A DNA stretch of 64,000 nucleotides from NCBI RefSeq assembly GCF_039871875.1, contig NZ_JBDPMD010000049.1:1-64000 (forward strand). Reading direction: 5' to 3'. The notes below the pieces were generated by a model, which saw nothing but the letters and a program-made list of their open reading frames with translations, had not been told where the DNA came from and made no database searches. Every line of letters starts with the position of its first letter. Position 1 is the stretch's first letter. Made by a program: the position numbers and the translations under genes. The DNA comes from Sphaerisporangium sp039871875. GTDB taxonomy: Bacteria > Actinomycetota > Actinomycetes > Streptosporangiales > Streptosporangiaceae. Below are positions 1 to 9,218 of the stretch, one piece after another.

Positions 1-777
1 AGGCCCTCGCCGAGCAGGACGACATAGCCGAGGTGCTGCTCGCGGCGTTCCGTGAACGGCGCGATGTTATCCGCTCGGCCGCCGGCGGCACCCTGGAGAT
101 CGTCGGTCAGCCCGACACCGCGGAGACGCTGGAACTGCGTACCTACGTGGAGCAGATGCTCCTTCCCCACACCTGGCGCAGCGCCACCACGCCCACCGGG
201 AGCGCGCTGATGACATCGGCTGGGCTGTCGGCGGACGACCTTCCGGCCGCGGTGAGCCACGGCTCGGTGGTGCGGCGGGCGACGCCCGGAACGGTCGCGC
301 AGGCGCTCGGCCTCGCCTACCGGGCCGACGGACGTCCGGTCGACCTCGTCGTCGTCGGTGCCGGTCCGGCGGGCCTGGGCCGCTGCCGTGTCCGGGGCGT
401 CCGAGGGTCTCGCCACCGTCCTGCTGGACCGAAGCGGGCTCGGTGGCCAGGCCGCCAAGAGCGCCCGCATCGAGAACTACCTGGGCTTCCCCGACGGGGT
501 CAGCGGCGTGGACCTGACCCGCCTGGCCATGGTCCAGGCGCTCAAGTTCGGTGTACGGATCCACTCGCCGTACGCAGTGGCGGGCCTCGACCTCTCCGAC
601 GATCGGCGGCCGACCGTGGTGCTGGAGGACGGGGTACGCATTCGATGTCGCGCGGTGATCGCCGCCACCGGGGCCCGATACCGGCGCCTCGACATCCCTC
701 AATGGGCGACGTTTGAGAAGTCCGGCTGCATCCGGTACGCGGCCACCGAGTCGGACGTCAGAGGCTACGAGCGTCAG
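1..777 (+). pseudogene. Thioredoxin-reductase-like FAD oxidoreductase, 5' part (frameshifted and IS-interrupted)
   Basis: The frame is already open at the window edge, so the start lies outside. The first ~110 visible codons resemble the region linking an N-terminal sensory (cyclic-nucleotide-binding-type) domain to a thioredoxin-reductase-like FAD domain. The dinucleotide-binding motif VVVGAGPAG is at about 350-375. At about 378 the frame shifts by one base, and the family sequence continues as AAAVSGASEGLATVLLD in the next frame, through a typical SARIENYLGFP stretch, to GYERQ at 777. There the IS110 element begins; the rest of the gene resumes at 2269. The frameshift is independent of the insertion, so the gene is broken twice unless the first break is a sequencing error. 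The family is clear; the partner and substrate are unknown. Confidence 0.8.
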
Positions 778-797
778 ACATCCCTGGACGTTGGATG

Positions 798-2042
798 TCA
801 AGCGGCGAGGTTGTGGTTGCGGTGTGACCATGCGGTTGCTCGGTCGTAGGCGGTGTGGGTTTTGAGGCAGCCGTGGAGGATGCCCACCAGACGGTTGCCG
901 ACTTGGCGAAGAGCCGCGTTGTGGCTGATGTCGCGGGCTTTGAGCTGGTCGTAGTAGGTGCGGACGTCGGGATCGTGCAGCAGGGCGCAGGAGGCTTGGA
1001 GGTGAAGAGCGTCAAGGAGCCGGTCGTTGTGGACGAACCGGACCTGGACGATCTTGGTCTTGCCGGATTGCCGGGTGATCGGCGAGGTTCCGGCGTAGTT
1101 CTTGCGGGCTTTGGCACTGGCGTAGCGGCCTTCGGCGTCTCCGAACTCGGCGAGCACCCGGGCGCCGAGGACGACGCCGATGCCAGGCTGACTGAGGATG
1201 ACCTCAGCGTCCGGGTGCCGGCCAAAATGGGCCTCGACCTCGCCCTCCAGCGTCTTGATCTCGCTGTTCAAGACGGTGATGACGGCCGCCAGGGCCTTCA
1301 CGGTGGAGGCGTAGGCGCCTGTGACCAGCGGGGCCTGGCCCAGGTGCTCGCCTTGCAGCACGTCCTGGATCGCGGCGGCTTTGGCGGAGACGTCGCGGCG
1401 GCCCTTGAGCGCGACGCTGATCTGGCCCGTCGTCAGCTTGGCCGCCGTCTCGGGGGTGGGGGCCTTGGCCAGCAGCCTCAGCACCGCATCCGAGGTAAGG
1501 CCGAGGGGTTTGCAGGCGGCAAGAGCGGCGGGGAAGTAGTCCCGCAACGCCACCCGAAGGCGCAGCATGTGCCGGGTGCGTTCCCACAGCAACGTCTGAT
1601 GCGCCCGGGTGACGACCTTGACCGCCTCGGCGATCTCCGAGTCCCCGGCGACCTGGCGCAGCTGGTGGCGACGAGTGCGGATCATGTCGGCCAGCGCATG
1701 GGCGTCGCCCTTGTCGCTCTTGGCTCCTGAACTGCCGAGGATCTCCCGGTGCCGGGCGGCCTGCTTGGGATCCACCCCGAACACCCGATATCCCGCGGCC
1801 ACCAGCGCCCGCACCCACGGACCCCGATCGACCTCGATGCAGACCAGCACCTCAGACGGGTCGGCGTCCTCGGCCACGAACCTGCCGACCAGGTCGTGGA
1901 ACCGGGTGATCCCGGCCATCCCCTCGGGCAGCCGGACCCGCTTCACCACCTTGCCGTCCTCGTCTTGGACCTCGACATCGTGATGGTCTTCAGCCCAGTC
2001 ATCACCGACGAACAGCAAACCGACCTCCACCACGATCGACAA
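798..2042 (-). CDS. IS110-family transposase (DEDD recombinase)
   Basis: About 414 residues. The N-terminal DEDD RuvC-like domain shows FVGDDWAEDHHDV near the start, VLVCIEVDRGPW in the middle and SDKGDAHALADMIRT. The C-terminal transposase_20 domain shows LSQPGIGVVLGARVLAEFGD, then SPITRQSGK with the expected catalytic serine region. Such enzymes use a bridge RNA to recombine a donor and a target sequence. The longest frame begins with TTG at 2042, but a GGAGG sits five bases before a TTG at 2018, giving a protein starting LFVGDDW, which may be the true start. The ORF looks intact, so the element may still be active. Confidence 0.9.
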   Translation of the reverse strand: MSIVVEVGLLFVGDDWAEDHHDVEVQDEDGKVVKRVRLPEGMAGITRFHDLVGRFVAEDADPSEVLVCIEVDRGPWVRALVAAGYRVFGVDPKQAARHREILGSSGAKSDKGDAHALADMIRTRRHQLRQVAGDSEIAEAVKVVTRAHQTLLWERTRHMLRLRVALRDYFPAALAACKPLGLTSDAVLRLLAKAPTPETAAKLTTGQISVALKGRRDVSAKAAAIQDVLQGEHLGQAPLVTGAYASTVKALAAVITVLNSEIKTLEGEVEAHFGRHPDAEVILSQPGIGVVLGARVLAEFGDAEGRYASAKARKNYAGTSPITRQSGKTKIVQVRFVHNDRLLDALHLQASCALLHDPDVRTYYDQLKARDISHNAALRQVGNRLVGILHGCLKTHTAYDRATAWSHRNHNLAA

Positions 2043-2075
2043 CAGCGGTCAGCAGCCTGCAGGAGCCGGCCCGCG

Positions 2076-2230
2076 AACTAATGGACCAGTGCTCACCCCA
2101 ACAAACCCTCGGGAGGCACGACATCCCATCAGCGATCAAGACCCCTGACCACCAGTGAGGGCACGATCTGACGCCAGGACTCCAAGGTCCAGCCGACGAG
2201 AGTGCTCACTCACCAGCGGCTACAGGCACC
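2076..2230 (-). ncRNA. Predicted bridge RNA of the IS110 element (guide segments readable)
   Basis: Read on the minus strand, four short segments match what a bridge RNA must recognise. Target loop: CGGCU (2195-2191) equals left target plus core (CGG-CT of the interrupted gene). A hairpin with GGAC/GUCC arms follows. Then GCGUCAG (2174-2168) is complementary to core plus right target, CTGACGC. Donor loop: GGGAUGUC (2127-2120) equals one element end (784-777), and CCAUUAG (2084-2078) is complementary to the other end CTAATGG (2268-2262). The order target loop then donor loop is that described for IS621. Exact RNA ends and promoter are not visible; the extent given is approximate. Confidence 0.65.
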
Positions 2231-2268
2231 GAGTCTGCCCGAACAGCCGACCCGATAGCTCCCATTAG

Positions 2269-2787
2269 CCGGTGACTGTGGTCGGGGGCGCCAACTCGGC
2301 CGGGCAGGCAGCCCTGTCCCTCGCCGCCCGGGGAGCGACCGTGAATCTGGTCATCCGCGGCCACGACCTCGGAGCCCGCATGTCGTCCTACCTGACCGAC
2401 CGGATCCGTGCCCATTCCCAGATCCGGGTCCACACCGGCAGCATGGTCCGCGAACTGGTCGGCGACGACGTCCTCACGTCGATCGTGATCGAGCGGCCGG
2501 GCGCGCGGCCGGAACGGCTGGCCAGCCATGGGCTGTTCTGCTTCGTCGGCGCCGACCCGGTGTCGGGCTGGCTCACCGGCGTGGCCAAGGCCGACGACGG
2601 CTTCGTCCTCACCGATGTCCGGCTGCCCGCCGGGTCGTCCGGCCCGCCCCTGCCGTTCCAGACGAGCGCACCCCGGGTGTTCGCGGTCGGCGACGTCCGT
2701 TCGGGCTCGACGAAACGCGTCGCCACGGCCGTCGGTGACGGCGCGAGCGCAATCTCCTTTGTCCACGTGGCGCTCAACGACGATTGA
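2269..2787 (+). pseudogene. Thioredoxin-reductase-like FAD oxidoreductase, 3' part
   Basis: Continuation of the interrupted gene downstream of the IS element. It opens with PVTVVGGANSAGQAALSLA, the second (NAD(P)H-binding) dinucleotide motif of thioredoxin-reductase-like proteins. It ends with the family's C-terminal FAD motif, APRVFAVGDVRSGSTKRVATAVGDG. The GTG at 2272 is an internal codon, not a likely start, because no ribosome site precedes it and the N-terminal FAD domain is missing. Any product would be about 170 residues and non-functional as a reductase. Confidence 0.85.
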
Positions 2788-3230
2788 CACCTCTATCGGT
2801 CTCCACCAACGCCGTCTCTGACCGGAGACATGGCTCCAACCTTGTCGATCGCCGGACGATGCCGGAACCATCCGTCTGAAGGGAGCACGCATGACCGTGC
2901 CGGCCGCGGTGGTCGCCCTGGCCGGCGGGGCGGAACGAGACCGACGCACAGACGCGCCGGTCGGCGAGGGCAACCAGTGGGCGGAGCTGGAGCGGCCGGG
3001 CTGCGCGATCTTCCCGACCGTCCTCGGCACGTCCCAGGTGGGCTCGGTCTTCTTCCACACGAACGGCCGAAGGTTGTCGGATCAATGCACTGAAGCGCCT
3101 TCGCGAGGGGATACCTCATCGTCGTCAGCTTGCGCCGGACGCATTCATACGTCCCACCCGACGTCGTCTACTACTGCCGCCGCCCGTACGCGGCCTGCGC
3201 CGATCTCGATGCGTGACGCACGGCGTCAGG
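2788..3230. other. 443-bp stretch without a convincing gene
   Basis: A short ORF could start at ATG 2891 behind a good GAAGGGAG ribosome site and run to 3283 (130 codons). Its product, starting MTVPAAVVALAGG, matches no family I recognise, and its second half has low-complexity Ser/Thr/Arg composition. It also runs into the end of the broken regulator on the other strand. I read it as possible debris of a decayed gene, not a confirmed one. Confidence 0.3.
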
Positions 3231-6200
3231 TCACGGAACAGGTCCGCCAAGCTCTCGCACCAGCTGCTCAGCCCGGCGGGTGAAGAGGTGAGCTCCCCGC
3301 TCGGCGGACAGCGCACGTGCCCGCTCGGCGGCTGCCCGGGCCACCTCGACGCGGGTGCCTCCGGCCATCAGCAACCGGGCCCGCAGCAGGAACAGCAACC
3401 CCTCGGCGTAGCGCTCGCCGTAGGTTTCGACGACCCGGTCGGCGTGGTCGAGGGCAACGGCGGCGGCGTCCGGCCTACCGGCGGCGAGCCACATCTCGCC
3501 GATAAGGCCGTACCAGGTGGCGCGGCCGGTGAGCGGCGGGCCGAGCAGCATCTCCGTCAGCAGCGTTTCAGCCTCGGCCGCGGCTCCGGCCGGGTCGAGA
3601 CCCGTCACGGCGCGCGCCCAGCATCGAATGATGCGGAGGTGCGCGCCGAAGAAGGCGAAGGAGAATCCGGGGTCCTCGGCGATGCCTCGTTCGGTGGTGC
3701 GCAGTGCCCAGGCGGGGTCGTCGGCGAGCGCCGCGATCACCGAGGCGAACGTCGCCCACACTGTGATCGCGTACGGGTCGGAACCGGCGGCCTCCAACGT
3801 GTCGAGCACCGGCCTGGCCGCGTCGAGGTCTCCGCGTGCATCCCGGCCGCGATGAGGTGGAGATCGCGCCGCAGCGGAAATTCGCTGTAGCCGGCGATGT
3901 CTTCGAGCAGCGTGCGGTCCGACCGCCTCTGGTATTCGAACGCGCTGCCGATCTCGCCGATGGCCCACTGGTAGATGGCCCACGCGTGCAGGCCGTAGGC
4001 GCGTAGGACGGGATCGGCCGACGCCTCGGTCTGTTCGAGGAACTGCCGCGCCAACCGTTTGGCGCGGTCGAGCTGCATTCCCTGGCAGTAGGCCGCCTGG
4101 CGGGACAGCAGGAAGTTGACGGCCTCCTCCTCGCGGCCGAGTTCGCGGGCCAGGTGCTCGGCGCGTTCGAGGAGGTCGGTCGCAGAGCCGACGTATCCGG
4201 ACCCCATGCCGATGACAGCGGTGAGCTGTGACAGAGCGGACAGTTCGAGCTCGGCGAGACCCGCCGAGCGGGCTACCTGCGTCGCCGACCGGAGGTGCTG
4301 CTCGGCCGCTTCGAGAGCGGATTTGGCGACTGCCCGGCGGCCGGCACCGATGAGCGCGCTCGCGGTGCGGGACGGGTCCGCGAGGGGGCCGGCGGCCCAG
4401 AGATGGTGGGCGACGCGCTCGGCGACGGACTCGACGCTGCTTTCGGTGGCTTCCAGCGCGTCCGCCACGCGGAGATGCAGCCGGATCATCCGGTGCGGTG
4501 ACGTGGTCGTAGCGACCGACTCGCGGACCAGGTCGTGTGCGAAACGCAGCGAGAACGGGTTCCCGGGAGTCGGCCCGAGCAGGCCGAGGTGGTCGACAGG
4601 CTCCAGCCGGTCGAGACAGGTCTGGGTGTCGAGCCCGGCAACGCGGGCGAGCAGGCCGAGGTCGACGTCGCGGCCGATGAGGGCCGCGGCTTGGAGCAGG
4701 TCGTACGCCTCGTCATCGAGGTGCGAGACGCGGTCGCGCACGACGTCCCGCACGGTCGACGGCACGGCCGCGTCCCCGCTGATGTCGTTCCCCGCTGCGA
4801 GCAGCCGGGACAGCTCTCGGACGAAGAACGGGTTGCCGGCCGTGCGCGCATGGATGCTGCGCACGACGCCGTCCCCGACGTCGCGGCCTGCCTCGCGGCG
4901 GACGAGTTCGGCGACCCCGGCCGGTCCCAGCGGGCCGAGGCGTATGCGGCGATGACCGGACACCCGGCTGGTCACCGCGAGCAGCCGGGACAACTCCGTT
5001 CCCAGCGTGGGGGCGCGGTCGCGGAGCGTGCCGATGATCGCGACGCCGCTCGGCAGCCGGACGGCCAAGTGACCGAACAGCTGCAGGGAAGCGACGTCGG
5101 CCCACTGGAGATCGTCGATAACAAGCACGACCGGCCGCGCGGCGGAGACTTCGCGGAGCAGCGCGACGACAAGTTCGAACAGGCGGAATTGGCCTCCGGC
5201 GTCGGCTTGCTCCGGCTCGGCCGGTGCCCGGTCGTCCGACTCGACGAGGTAGCTGAGCTCGCTGGTCAGCCACTTCTCGCGCGACGTCGGCGCCAGGGCG
5301 TCCAGGACCGTGCCGATGGCCCGCACCCACGGCCACATCGACGGTGCGCCGGCGTCCTCCAGGCAGTTGCCCCACACGACATGTGCGCCTCGCCCGTGGG
5401 CCGCATCGGTCACTTCTTCGACCAGCCGCGTCTTGCCGACTCCCGGCTCGCCCTCCACCAGGACGAGCCCGGTGCGGCCGGCCAGAGCGGACTCCACGGC
5501 CTGCCACACCACAGCGAGCTCCTCGACCCGGCCGACAAGCCCGGCGGCCGCCAGCGGTGGCTGCCCGGCGTCAATCGGGTCGGCGGCGGCCTGCGGCGGC
5601 GGGACGCTGGAACCCAGCACCCGCTGGTGGGCGGCCCGTAGCGCCTCACCGGGGTCGATGCCGAGTTCCTCAACCAGCCGCGCGCGGACCCGCAGGTAGG
5701 CGGACAACGCCTCGGCTTGGTGTCCGGCAGCCGCCAGGACCGAGACGAGGGCGGCCTGGACCGGCTCGTGCAGGGGGGCCAACGACGCGGCGAGGCGCAG
5801 GGGCTGGAGTATGCGCTCCGGCTGGCCCAGCGAGACCGCGAGCTCGGCCGCCGCGGTGCAGGCGTCGAAGAACTCGTGGTCGAGCGCGACGAACGTCGAC
5901 ATGGCGGCAGCCCCGTGATTCCAACCCTCGGCCGTGGACCCGCGCCACAGCCCGAGGGCGTCGACGTAGCATGCGAGCGCAGCCGTCTGCCGCCGCTCGG
6001 CCACGGCGGCCCCGGCCGCCCTCACCCGGCGGCGGAACAGGACGAGATCGAGGGTCTCGGACTCGGCCACGAACAGGTAGCTGTTCCCCCGACGCTGCAG
6101 ATAGGACCCGCTCTCCCGCGCCGGCAGCGACGGTTCGAGGAGCCGGCGGAGCGCACCCACGTATTTCTGGACGATGTTGAGCGCGCTGGCCGGCACGTCG

Positions 6201-6388
6201 TCTTCCCAGATGAGGTCGATCAACTGGTTCGTGCTGACGGGCTGGCCGGCGTGGGCCAGCAGCAGCGCGAACAGGAGGACCTGTTGCCGCGGGCCGGTAT
6301 CCAGCTCGACGCCGTCCCGCCAGACCCGCAACGGACCGAGGACCTCGATTCGGAGCGCGTGCTCGTGAGCCACGGTCGGGATTGCCAC
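3231..6388 (-). pseudogene. BTAD/AAA ATPase transcriptional activator (AfsR/SARP-like), frameshifted
   Basis: The first ~840 codons read an N-terminal winged-helix DNA-binding domain (LRIEVLGPLRVWRDGVELD), a bacterial transcriptional activation domain to about residue 255, then a STAND-type ATPase. Walker A is GEPGVGKT at residues 313-320, and Walker B lies in VVLVIDDLQWADVA. TPR-like helical repeats follow. Near 3840-3850 the frame is lost: one frame reads AAGMHAETSTRP and stops at 3737, while the family sequence continues as ARGDLDAARPVLDTLEAAG in another frame to the stop at 3231. The protein would be about 1050 residues if the frame were repaired. Such proteins usually activate nearby antibiotic or stress genes; no clear target cluster is adjacent. 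Sequencing error cannot be excluded. Confidence 0.8.
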
Positions 6389-6391
6389 GCC

Positions 6392-7370
6392 TTACGATAT
6401 CCCGAACGCATTGGCGATCTTGAGGTCACCGGCACTGAGCTGCTCAAGCCGGCGTTCCTCGTTCGCCGGCCGGGCGACGAGCTCGGCAGCGCTCCAGGCG
6501 GGACGGCTGACCAGCCGGTTCCCTATGATCCGCAACGCGAGAGGCAAGCCGCCGCACAGCTGCGCGAGCTGCGTCAGCGCCCGCTCGCCGTCCGATGCGG
6601 AGCGGTCGCCCAGAATCCCGGTCAGCAGTTCGGTGGCCTCCGCCAGGGGCAGGGGTCCCAGGCTGAGCCGGCGCACCCCCTCCAGGCCGGCCAACAGCCG
6701 GCGGCTGGTGATCAGGACCCGGCCGTGGCTGCCGCTCGGCAGCAATGGCCGGATCTGCTCCGCGGAGGCGGCGTTGTCGAGCACGGCCAGAACGTGTTTC
6801 CCCGCAAGCAGCGATCGGTACAAGGAGGCGCGATAGGGAACGCCATGGGGTATTGCGTGATCCGCGACGCCGAGCGCACGAAGCAGCAGCCCCAAAGCCT
6901 CCCTGGCAGCGACGGGGTGCGGGGACATGCCGAACAGATCGAGAAAGAACTTCCGTCCCGGAAATCGGTCCGCAGGGCATGGGTGGTCCGAACGGCGAAC
7001 GTCGTCTTCCCCAGACCGGCAGGGCCGGTGATCAGCCCGACGCCGGCCGCCCCCGGCGAGGAGCCGGCGTGCACCAGATCGTTCGTCCAGGTCGGCTCGG
7101 CGGCCCGGCCGGTGAAGTCGCCGACGGATCGGGGGAGCGCGCACAGACCGGTCGGGCGGGTCCAGTGATTCCGCAGGCGGCCGTCCCGCGCCAGTTCGAT
7201 GAGCTGCTTGCGGGCGCTCTCATCGAGAGCGAGTGCGTCCGCGAGGGCGGTGACGGTCCGGTGCTGAGGTCCTCTGCTGCGTCCCCGCTCCATGTTGGAC
7301 AGGCTTCGGGCACTCACCTCCGAAGCTTTCGGCGAGCTGTTCCAACGTGAGACGCGCCGCGTGCCGATGG
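6392..7370 (-). pseudogene. XRE-NB-ARC regulator, multiply frameshifted and 3'-truncated
   Basis: Pieces of one family lie in several frames. An XRE helix-turn-helix is split near 7325: LTLEQLAES in one frame, then ASEVSARSLSNMERGRSRG in another, with an upstream in-frame stop. An NB-ARC P-loop, GLITGPAGLGKTTFAVR, follows. Another frame change comes near 6960, and the NB-ARC module then runs through FFLDLFGMSPHPVAAREALG, VLAVLDNA and LCGGLPLALRIIGNRLV. The frame stops at 6392, four bases before the next regulator's start codon, so the usual C-terminal TPR half is absent. At least two frame changes plus truncation make decay more likely than error. It is probably the remnant of an AfsR-like regulator. 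Confidence 0.72.
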
Positions 7371-7509
7371 TGTCAACCCGGTGATGCCCAGCTGCTCCAC
7401 CAGCTTGTCCACCCGCCGGGTTGACACGCGCCCGACGCGGCGGGACGTGGTACGGCGAATCCGGCGCTGTCATACGGCGGTCGAACCGGCCCAGGACTAC
7501 GACGTCCCC

Positions 7510-7710
7510 TCAGTAGCGGAAATCTCCGTCCTTGACCGCGCTCACGAACACACCCCATTCACCATGCCCACATCGAAGCACCGGACCATCGGGATTCTTG
7601 GAGTCGCGGACGGCCGTCACATCCGGAAGATTCACCGCCACTTCGACACACTCTCCCCCGTCATCGCCTGACCGTGCCGATTTCCGCCACACCGCTTCGC
7701 TCAGGTCCAC
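7510..7710 (-). CDS. DUF397 domain protein
   Basis: 66 residues from GTG at 7710: the typical WRKSARSG start motif, CVEVAV core and VRDSKNPDGPVL segment of DUF397. It overlaps the end of the upstream XRE gene by 10 bp. This translational coupling is the standard arrangement of these actinobacterial pairs, in which the small DUF397 protein and the XRE/DUF5753 regulator act together, in some cases on differentiation. GAGGAAG lies about 13 bases before the GTG. The longer frame upstream only reads through the XRE gene and is not a real N-terminus. The molecular role of the family is not firmly known. Confidence 0.88.
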   Translation of the reverse strand: MDLSEAVWRKSARSGDDGGECVEVAVNLPDVTAVRDSKNPDGPVLRCGHGEWGVFVSAVKDGDFRY

Positions 7711-8531
7711 TTCCGACTCACCACTTCCTCGATGGCCTGCCAGGACTGACGTTGTGAGTAAGCGTCCGCGCGCAGAATGTCGTAACGGCGGACGATGTCC
7801 GTGATCATGCTCCTGTCGGTGATCGTCCGACCACGGGGCTGACATTCCACTCGCACCGTATACGCATTGCCACGCATCTCCGCAATGGCATACGCCCCCA
7901 AAAGCCCGGAGAGCACCTCAGCGCTATACGGAACCACCTGAATAGTGATGTTGGGCCGCTGAGCCAGCTCTAACAGATACACGAGTTGTTCACGCATCAC
8001 CGACGCACCACCCACAGAGCGGTGAAGAACACCTTCGTCCACCAAACACATGACCGCCGGCGGGTCGGCTCGCGAGAACAGAGTCCCGCGCTGCATTCGC
8101 CCGGCCACCCGCCGCTCCACCTCGTCGGCCGTGATGTCGGGCGCACAGGAGATGACTCTCCGCGCATAGCCCTCCGTCTGCATCAACCCCGGCACCAGCA
8201 AAGGTGCCCAGAACCGCAGTGCCGTCGCCCGCTGCTCCTCCACCGCCCAGTCGCGGAAGTGGGCGGGGACCGGCGGGGGTGGCGGCCAGACCTCCGCGTG
8301 CAGTCGGGCGATGACGCCGTCCAGGCCGAACACCTCGTCGCACAGCTCGGCGAAACGCCCCGACGGGCGGAGCTTCGACGTCTCCACCATCGCCACCGAA
8401 CTGGTGGAGAACCCCAGTCGCCGCGCCAGTTGCTTCTGCGTCAGCCCGGCCGCGAGCCGCTGCCGCCGTACCTCGTACGCGAACCGTGCACGCGGCGACT
8501 CCTCCGGGTCGATGTCGATCATCCTGGTCAT
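7701..8531 (-). CDS. XRE-family transcriptional regulator with DUF5753 domain
   Basis: 276 residues. An N-terminal helix-turn-helix lies at residues ~15-70 (RRQRLAAGLTQKQLARRLGF, then SVAMVETSKLRPSGRFAELCD). It is followed by the large C-terminal DUF5753 domain: ALRFWAPLLVPGLMQTEGYAR, LVDEGVLHRSVGG and ITIQVVPYSAEVLSGLLGAY. It is the first gene of a coupled pair with the DUF397 gene, which starts inside its last codons. AGGGGA precedes the ATG at 8531. A DNA-binding regulator is certain by domain; the target is not visible. It diverges from the HATPase-type gene at 8700, with 168 bp between them. Confidence 0.92.
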   Translation of the reverse strand: MTRMIDIDPEESPRARFAYEVRRQRLAAGLTQKQLARRLGFSTSSVAMVETSKLRPSGRFAELCDEVFGLDGVIARLHAEVWPPPPPVPAHFRDWAVEEQRATALRFWAPLLVPGLMQTEGYARRVISCAPDITADEVERRVAGRMQRGTLFSRADPPAVMCLVDEGVLHRSVGGASVMREQLVYLLELAQRPNITIQVVPYSAEVLSGLLGAYAIAEMRGNAYTVRVECQPRGRTITDRSMITDIVRRYDILRADAYSQRQSWQAIEEVVSRKWT

Positions 8532-8699
8532 GAGGTCCCCTCGCGCCTGAGCAGAACCGACTCACCGACCTCAGAACAACTCTGAAGTCATTCAGTAGTC
8601 AATCGACAACCAACGGTAATCGACCAGCGCCAATCTGAGGGCGAGAACGCACCACCCATCAGGGCCACAGCCCCGAGAAACCCGACCCGCGAGGAAACC

Positions 8700-9218
8700 A
8701 TGACCGGCCGTCCGAGCCGACACTACGCGGACTTCCCGCCTCACCCGGCGTCAGCCTCCGAGGCCCGCCACCACGTCCGCGCCACCCTCACGATCTGGCG
8801 GCTCCCCCACCTGATCGACACCGCACAACTGATCGTCTCCGAACTCATCACCAACGCCGTCAAAGCCACCACGACCTGCCCCGTCCGCCTGACCCTGGAC
8901 CCGTCCCCGCCCCACCTCCTGATCGAGGTCTGGGACCCCGACCCCACCCCGCCGAGTCCGAGAACCCCGTCTCCTCTGGACGAGGGCGGCCGGAGCCTGT
9001 TCCTCGTGGAGACCCTCGCCGCCGCCTGGGGCCACCACACCACCCCCCACGGCAAGACCGCCTGGTGCACCCTCCCCACCACCCCGGAAAACCCGGCGGC
9101 GCCACCCCCGGACCCTTCTCTAAAGTCTTCGGGTGTTTCCGCTCACGAAGGGATCCCGGGACCATGGCCGACCGCCATCCGCCCATCGAGCCGTACGCCA
9201 CCGGCATGCTCGACGTAG
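8700..9218 (+). CDS. ATP-binding protein, anti-sigma-factor-kinase-like (HATPase)
   Basis: 172 residues. A short GHKL/HATPase_c domain contains the N-box-like LIVSELITNAVKATTT, and EVWDPDPTPP then GGRSLFLVETLAAAWGHH in place of the G1/G2 boxes, as in RsbW/SpoIIAB-like proteins of actinomycetes. These lone HATPase proteins commonly sit beside XRE/DUF397 pairs, as here, and are thought to act in stress or differentiation signalling. No phospho-acceptor domain is present. The last ~18 codons overlap the start of the next gene by 55 bp in another frame; that C-terminal tail is low-complexity, and the real stop may serve coupling. Confidence 0.82.
   Translation: MTGRPSRHYADFPPHPASASEARHHVRATLTIWRLPHLIDTAQLIVSELITNAVKATTTCPVRLTLDPSPPHLLIEVWDPDPTPPSPRTPSPLDEGGRSLFLVETLAAAWGHHTTPHGKTAWCTLPTTPENPAAPPPDPSLKSSGVSAHEGIPGPWPTAIRPSSRTPPACST

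Larger units (their letters stand above)
778..2268 (-). mobile_element. IS110-family insertion sequence, 1491 bp
   Basis: One transposase ORF fills most of the element. Only 20 bp follow its stop (778-797), while a long non-coding end of about 226 bp lies upstream (2043-2268). That is the arrangement of the IS110 group, whose upstream end encodes the bridge RNA. No long terminal inverted repeats are visible, as expected for this family. Removing 778-2268 rejoins the interrupted gene exactly in frame (ERQ followed by PVTVVGG). The dinucleotide AG (CT on the element's strand) occurs at both junctions, 776-777 and 2267-2268, so the ends are uncertain by 2 bp. CT is the core dinucleotide known for IS621. 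Confidence 0.88.
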
